A DNA stretch of 9,050 bases from positions 1 to 9,050 of the forward strand of contig JBKGXZ010000070.1 of NCBI GenBank assembly GCA_046546355.1, written 5' to 3'. Source of the stretch: CAZBUB01 sp046546355 (GTDB lineage Bacteria; Desulfobacterota; Desulfovibrionia; Desulfovibrionales; Desulfothermaceae). The position numbers and the translations under genes are program-made. A model generated the notes under the pieces. That model had not been told where the DNA came from and did no database searches. It saw nothing but the letters and a program-made list of their open reading frames with translations. Shown piece after piece: positions 7,058 to 9,050 of this stretch; positions within the stretch are counted from its first letter, which is position 1, and every line of letters begins with the position of its first letter.

Positions 7058-7149
7058 TTGCTCTGCCCTGCCCTCGCTGTCGTTGTCGTGGTCGTAATCG
7101 CAATCGATATTTTGACCAATACAGAGGGCGAGCGCCGTTCGCCCTTTTT
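7051..7149 (+). repeat. Composite intergenic repeat, copy B (module 1)
   Basis: Bases 7051-7126 match 144-219 with five differences, including the hexamer tract and the whole ATATTTTGACCAATACAGAG block. The following GC-rich segment (7126-7144) forms a hairpin ending in TTTTT. Module 2 is absent. It is head to head with copy D: the hexamer tracts at 7022-7056 and 7074-7108 are inverted repeats (27 of 35 pairs) around a 17-base spacer, so a large stem-loop or cruciform is possible. Confidence 0.85.
7126..7149 (+). terminator. Intrinsic terminator-like hairpin inside repeat copy B
   Basis: GGGCGAGC (7126-7133) pairs with GTTCGCCC (7137-7144) through eight base pairs (one G-U), with a 3-base loop, followed directly by TTTTT (7145-7149). 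This has the form of a rho-independent terminator. It lies 216 bases after the mvhG stop and 63 before the mvhA start, so it would separate the two hydrogenase subunit genes. In copies A and D the T-run or the stem is poorer. Confidence 0.55.
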
Positions 7150-7157
7150 GGAGAAAG

Positions 7158-7189
7158 TTGTTCCTGTAGATCCAAATTTGTATACAAAT
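7158..7189 (+). promoter_or_regulatory. Possible separate promoter and palindromic operator for mvhA
   Basis: A perfect 14-bp palindrome, ATTTGTATACAAAT, occupies 7176-7189 and contains TATACA (7181-7186), a fair -10. TTGTTC (7158-7163) stands 17 bases upstream as a weak -35 (3 of 6). If real, mvhA would be transcribed independently after the terminator at 7126-7149, and a dimeric regulator could bind over the -10. The palindrome is certain; the promoter is a guess. Confidence 0.35.
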
Positions 7190-7212
7190 ACTTTAAACCG
7201 GAGCCTCAGACC

Positions 7213-8682
7213 ATGAGCAAGCGGATTACCATCTCCCCCATCACTAGGCTGGAAGGGCACGGCAAGATAGACATCTTTGTGGACGAATCAGGCCAGGTCC
7301 AGGACTGCTACTTCCAGGTAGTGGAGCTGCGCGGATTTGAGCGCTTCTGCCAAGGCAGGCCTGTGGAGGAGCTGCCCAGGATCATGCCCAAAATCTGCGG
7401 GGTCTGCCCCGGCGCCCACCACATGGCCTCCTCCAAGGCCGCAGATGCGGTTTATGGCCTTGAGATCCCGCCTGCAGCAGAGAAGCTGCGCAGGCTCTTC
7501 TACTGTGCCCACCTCTCCCACAGCCATCTCTTGCACTTCTACGCCCTTGCGGCCCCGGATCTTTTGCCCGGGCCTGAATCCGGACCTGCAAACCGCAATA
7601 TCCTGGGCCTGATCAACACCCTGGGCAAAGAAGCAGGCCTGGAAGTGGTGACCAATCGGGGCTACGCCCAGAAGATCCAGGGCATCATCTCCGGGCATCC
7701 CATCCATCCGGTGAGCTCCCTGCCGGGCGGGCTGAGCAAGCCCCTGCAGGAAGAAGAGCGCCAGGAGATAGAGGGCATGGCCCAGTCCATGCTGGAATTC
7801 GCCCAGAAGTCCATGCAGATCTTTGAGGATCTGGTTTTGCAGCGCAGGCAGAACCGGGATCTTTTAACCCGGGACATCTATTCCCATCGCACCTACTACA
7901 TGGGCCAAGTGGACGAAAACGGCTCCCCGGATTTCTACCACGGCGAGCTCAGGGTGGTGGCCCCGGACGGCTCCAGATTCGCCCAGTTCCAGGCCCAGGA
8001 CTACCTGGAACATATTGAGGAGCATGTGGAGCCCTGGACCTATCTCAAGTTCCCCTTCCTCAAGCATGTGGGCTGGCAGGGCCTCACAGACGGCGAACAA
8101 AGCGGAGTCTACCGGGTCAACTCCCTGGCCAGACTCAATGTGGCGGACCAGATGGCTACTGCTCTAGCTCAAAAGGAATTCGAAAAGATGTTCGACTTCT
8201 TCGGCTGCAAACCTGTGCATCAGACCATGGCCTTCCACTGGGCCAGGCTGATCGAGAATCTGCAGCTCTGCGAGCAGATCCTGGATTTGGCTAAGGATCC
8301 GGAGATCAGCAGCAAGGATGTGCGCAGCATGCCTGGAAAGGCTGCAGGGGAGGGTATCGGGGTTGTGGAGGCCGCCAGGGGAACCCTGTTCCACCACTAT
8401 AAGACCAACTCCCAGGGCCTGGTCCAGGATGTGAATCTCATAGTGGCTACTGTGCAGAACAACGCAGCCATGAACCTCTCGGTGAAAAAGGCCGCCCAGC
8501 GCCTGATCGAGACCCAAGCCCCGGACGAGGCCATCCTGGACCGGGTAGAGATGGCTTTCAGGGCCTACGACCCCTGCCTGGCCTGCGCCAGCCACCATCT
8601 GCCTGGTAAAACCCCTCTGGAGGTCAATCTCATCCAGCCCACAGGAGAGGTGCGGACCTTAAGCAGGAATCTGCCTGAGTAG
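7213..8682 (+). CDS. mvhA: [NiFe] hydrogenase large subunit, MvhA type (F420-non-reducing, group 3c)
   Basis: This cytoplasmic subunit holds the Ni-Fe active site that splits H2. The 489-residue product has the L1 motif KICGVCPGAHH (C62, C65) and the L2 motif DPCLACASH (C455, C458, H461), supplying all four nickel-binding cysteines. The N-terminal TRLEGHGK (11-18) includes the conserved glutamate. L2 has cysteine, not selenocysteine. A 28-residue tail follows H461; in related hydrogenases such a tail is removed by a maturation endopeptidase after nickel insertion, but no such gene is in this window. GGAG (7200-7203) lies nine bases before the ATG. It is separated from its partner mvhG by 303 bases of repeats, which is unusual for subunits of one enzyme, although the reading frame is intact. 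A repeat copy follows 11 bases after the stop. Confidence 0.95.
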   Translation: MSKRITISPITRLEGHGKIDIFVDESGQVQDCYFQVVELRGFERFCQGRPVEELPRIMPKICGVCPGAHHMASSKAADAVYGLEIPPAAEKLRRLFYCAHLSHSHLLHFYALAAPDLLPGPESGPANRNILGLINTLGKEAGLEVVTNRGYAQKIQGIISGHPIHPVSSLPGGLSKPLQEEERQEIEGMAQSMLEFAQKSMQIFEDLVLQRRQNRDLLTRDIYSHRTYYMGQVDENGSPDFYHGELRVVAPDGSRFAQFQAQDYLEHIEEHVEPWTYLKFPFLKHVGWQGLTDGEQSGVYRVNSLARLNVADQMATALAQKEFEKMFDFFGCKPVHQTMAFHWARLIENLQLCEQILDLAKDPEISSKDVRSMPGKAAGEGIGVVEAARGTLFHHYKTNSQGLVQDVNLIVATVQNNAAMNLSVKKAAQRLIETQAPDEAILDRVEMAFRAYDPCLACASHHLPGKTPLEVNLIQPTGEVRTLSRNLPE

Positions 8683-8693
8683 CTGCACTTGTG

Positions 8694-8737
8694 GTATTGG
8701 TCAAATATCGATTACGATTACGATCACGACAGCGAGG
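8694..8737 (-). repeat. Composite intergenic repeat, copy C (start of module 1 only)
   Basis: On the minus strand this reads CCTCGCTGTCG, then a hexamer tract one unit shorter than in copy A, then ATCGATATTTGACCAATAC, which matches the conserved block with one T fewer. The GC-rich segment and module 2 are absent. It begins 11 bases after the mvhA stop. It could also fold with rightward copies elsewhere, being in inverted orientation to A and B. Confidence 0.75.
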
Positions 8738-8754
8738 CTGGTCTTTACCCACAC

Positions 8755-8782
8755 TTGACACCGGGGGGTCATATTTAATAAT
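8755..8782 (+). promoter_or_regulatory. Strong candidate sigma-70 promoter in front of a large hairpin
   Basis: A perfect -35, TTGACA (8755-8760), is followed after 16 bases by AATAAT (8777-8782), 5 of 6 to the -10 consensus, in an AT-rich stretch. Transcription would start near 8789, ten bases before the large hairpin at 8799-8897. No long reading frame follows within the window, so it may drive a small RNA or the structured leader of a gene beyond base 9050. Confidence 0.5.
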
Positions 8783-8798
8783 TTGTTGGAATCATTCA

Positions 8799-8897
8799 AC
8801 CCTTCCCTTACCCCACCCCGGCACTCACTTGGAAGAGCAATAATTCTTGCTCTAGGAGACCAAGCAAGTGAGTGCCGGGGAGGGACCAGGGGAGGGT
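8799..8897 (+). ncRNA. Candidate structured RNA or cruciform: nested hairpin with G-quadruplex arms
   Basis: CCCCGGCACTCACTTG (8816-8831) pairs perfectly with its complement at 8865-8880 (16 bp). The pairing continues outward to 8799 and 8897 with mismatches, giving 33-base arms. Nested inside is a second perfect stem, AGAGCAA (8834-8840) / TTGCTCT (8847-8853). The right outer arm has four G-runs on the plus strand (8877-8896, loops of 1, 4 and 1). The left arm has the matching four C-runs (8800-8819), so a G-quadruplex motif on the minus strand. No U-run follows, so it is not a simple terminator. The promoter at 8755-8782 would transcribe it. Alternatives are a transposon-derived inverted repeat or a leader element of a gene to the right. 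Confidence 0.5.
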
Positions 8898-9050
8898 CGT
8901 GATGCAGACCCTTTCCTACCCAAATCGGGTCAAGCGCACAATGAGTAATCCCTGAAAGAAAATTCCTTATATTGCAACTGAACCTTACAACTTAAGCTGC
9001 ATGGGGCTCCTTGCCTTTATAATAATGAGTCTTATTTTAGTTTCAGGGCT
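8898..9050. other. AT-rich right edge without a convincing gene
   Basis: No reading frame longer than a few tens of codons is seen on either strand. A perfect TATAAT lies at 9018-9023 but no matching -35 precedes it. CCCTGAAA (8950-8957) and TTTCAGGG (9041-9048) are inverted repeats 83 bases apart. This may be the upstream region of a gene beyond the window, or the edge of another element. Confidence 0.4.

Noticed and set aside
7016..7216. 66-codon rightward frame giving DSDYDNDHDYD then a valine run
   Set aside because: It is a direct translation of the two inverted hexamer tracts and the repeat block, and has no good ribosome site.
144..8737. CRISPR array made of the recurring repeats
   Set aside because: The copies are dispersed over kilobases, in both orientations and with different module content, not regularly spaced with unique spacers.
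8820..8834. Sigma-54-like GGCAC...TTGG element
   Set aside because: The -12 GC is GG here and the match lies wholly within the perfect hairpin arm, so it is likely a coincidence.
8902..8955. 17-residue frame (MQTLSYPNRVKRTMSNP) with GGAGGG five bases upstream, inside the right arm of the large hairpin
   Set aside because: The ribosome-site match is a by-product of the G-rich arm, the frame is very short and no downstream gene is visible to make it a leader peptide. It is worth recalling if a gene starts just after 9050.

Overview
The window most likely comes from an anaerobic bacterium of the sulfate-reducer type (Desulfobacterota, perhaps Desulfovibrionales). This rests on a GC-rich, CAGG/CTGG-rich coding style with frequent AGG arginine codons, and on a bacterial HdrA-MvhD fusion beside a group 3c-type [NiFe] hydrogenase. 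The taxonomic call is inference; no rRNA or other marker is present.

Layout. Bases 1-62 hold the possible tail of an unidentified rightward gene. A hairpin terminator (101-121) and a full copy of a composite intergenic repeat (144-300) follow. Two leftward genes come next: prfC (release factor 3, 336-1964) and, upstream of it, an old-yellow-enzyme-type flavin oxidoreductase (2030-3154). A 321-bp divergent control region (3155-3475) carries a promoter for each direction, a 24-bp near-perfect palindrome between them and a partial repeat copy. Three rightward genes follow: an 808-residue HdrA-MvhD fusion (3476-5902), mvhG, the hydrogenase small subunit (5902-6909, overlapping by one base), and mvhA, the large subunit (7213-8682). 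The last 368 bases hold no convincing gene. They contain another repeat copy, a near-consensus promoter and a large nested hairpin whose arms carry G-quadruplex motifs.

Function. The three rightward genes supply an H2-oxidising Ni-Fe site (MvhA), an Fe-S wire (MvhG), a [2Fe-2S] connector (the MvhD domain) and a flavin plus Fe-S hub (the HdrA domain). In methanogens the equivalent MvhADG-HdrABC complex couples H2 oxidation to ferredoxin and heterodisulfide reduction by flavin-based electron bifurcation. HdrB and HdrC are not in this window, so the electron acceptor here is unknown. prfC and the OYE-type gene look like an unrelated housekeeping/redox pair.

The least expected content is non-coding. 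A two-module repeat family occurs five times in 9 kb, always between genes. Two copies lie head to head between the hydrogenase small- and large-subunit genes, where they bring a terminator-like hairpin into what should be one operon.
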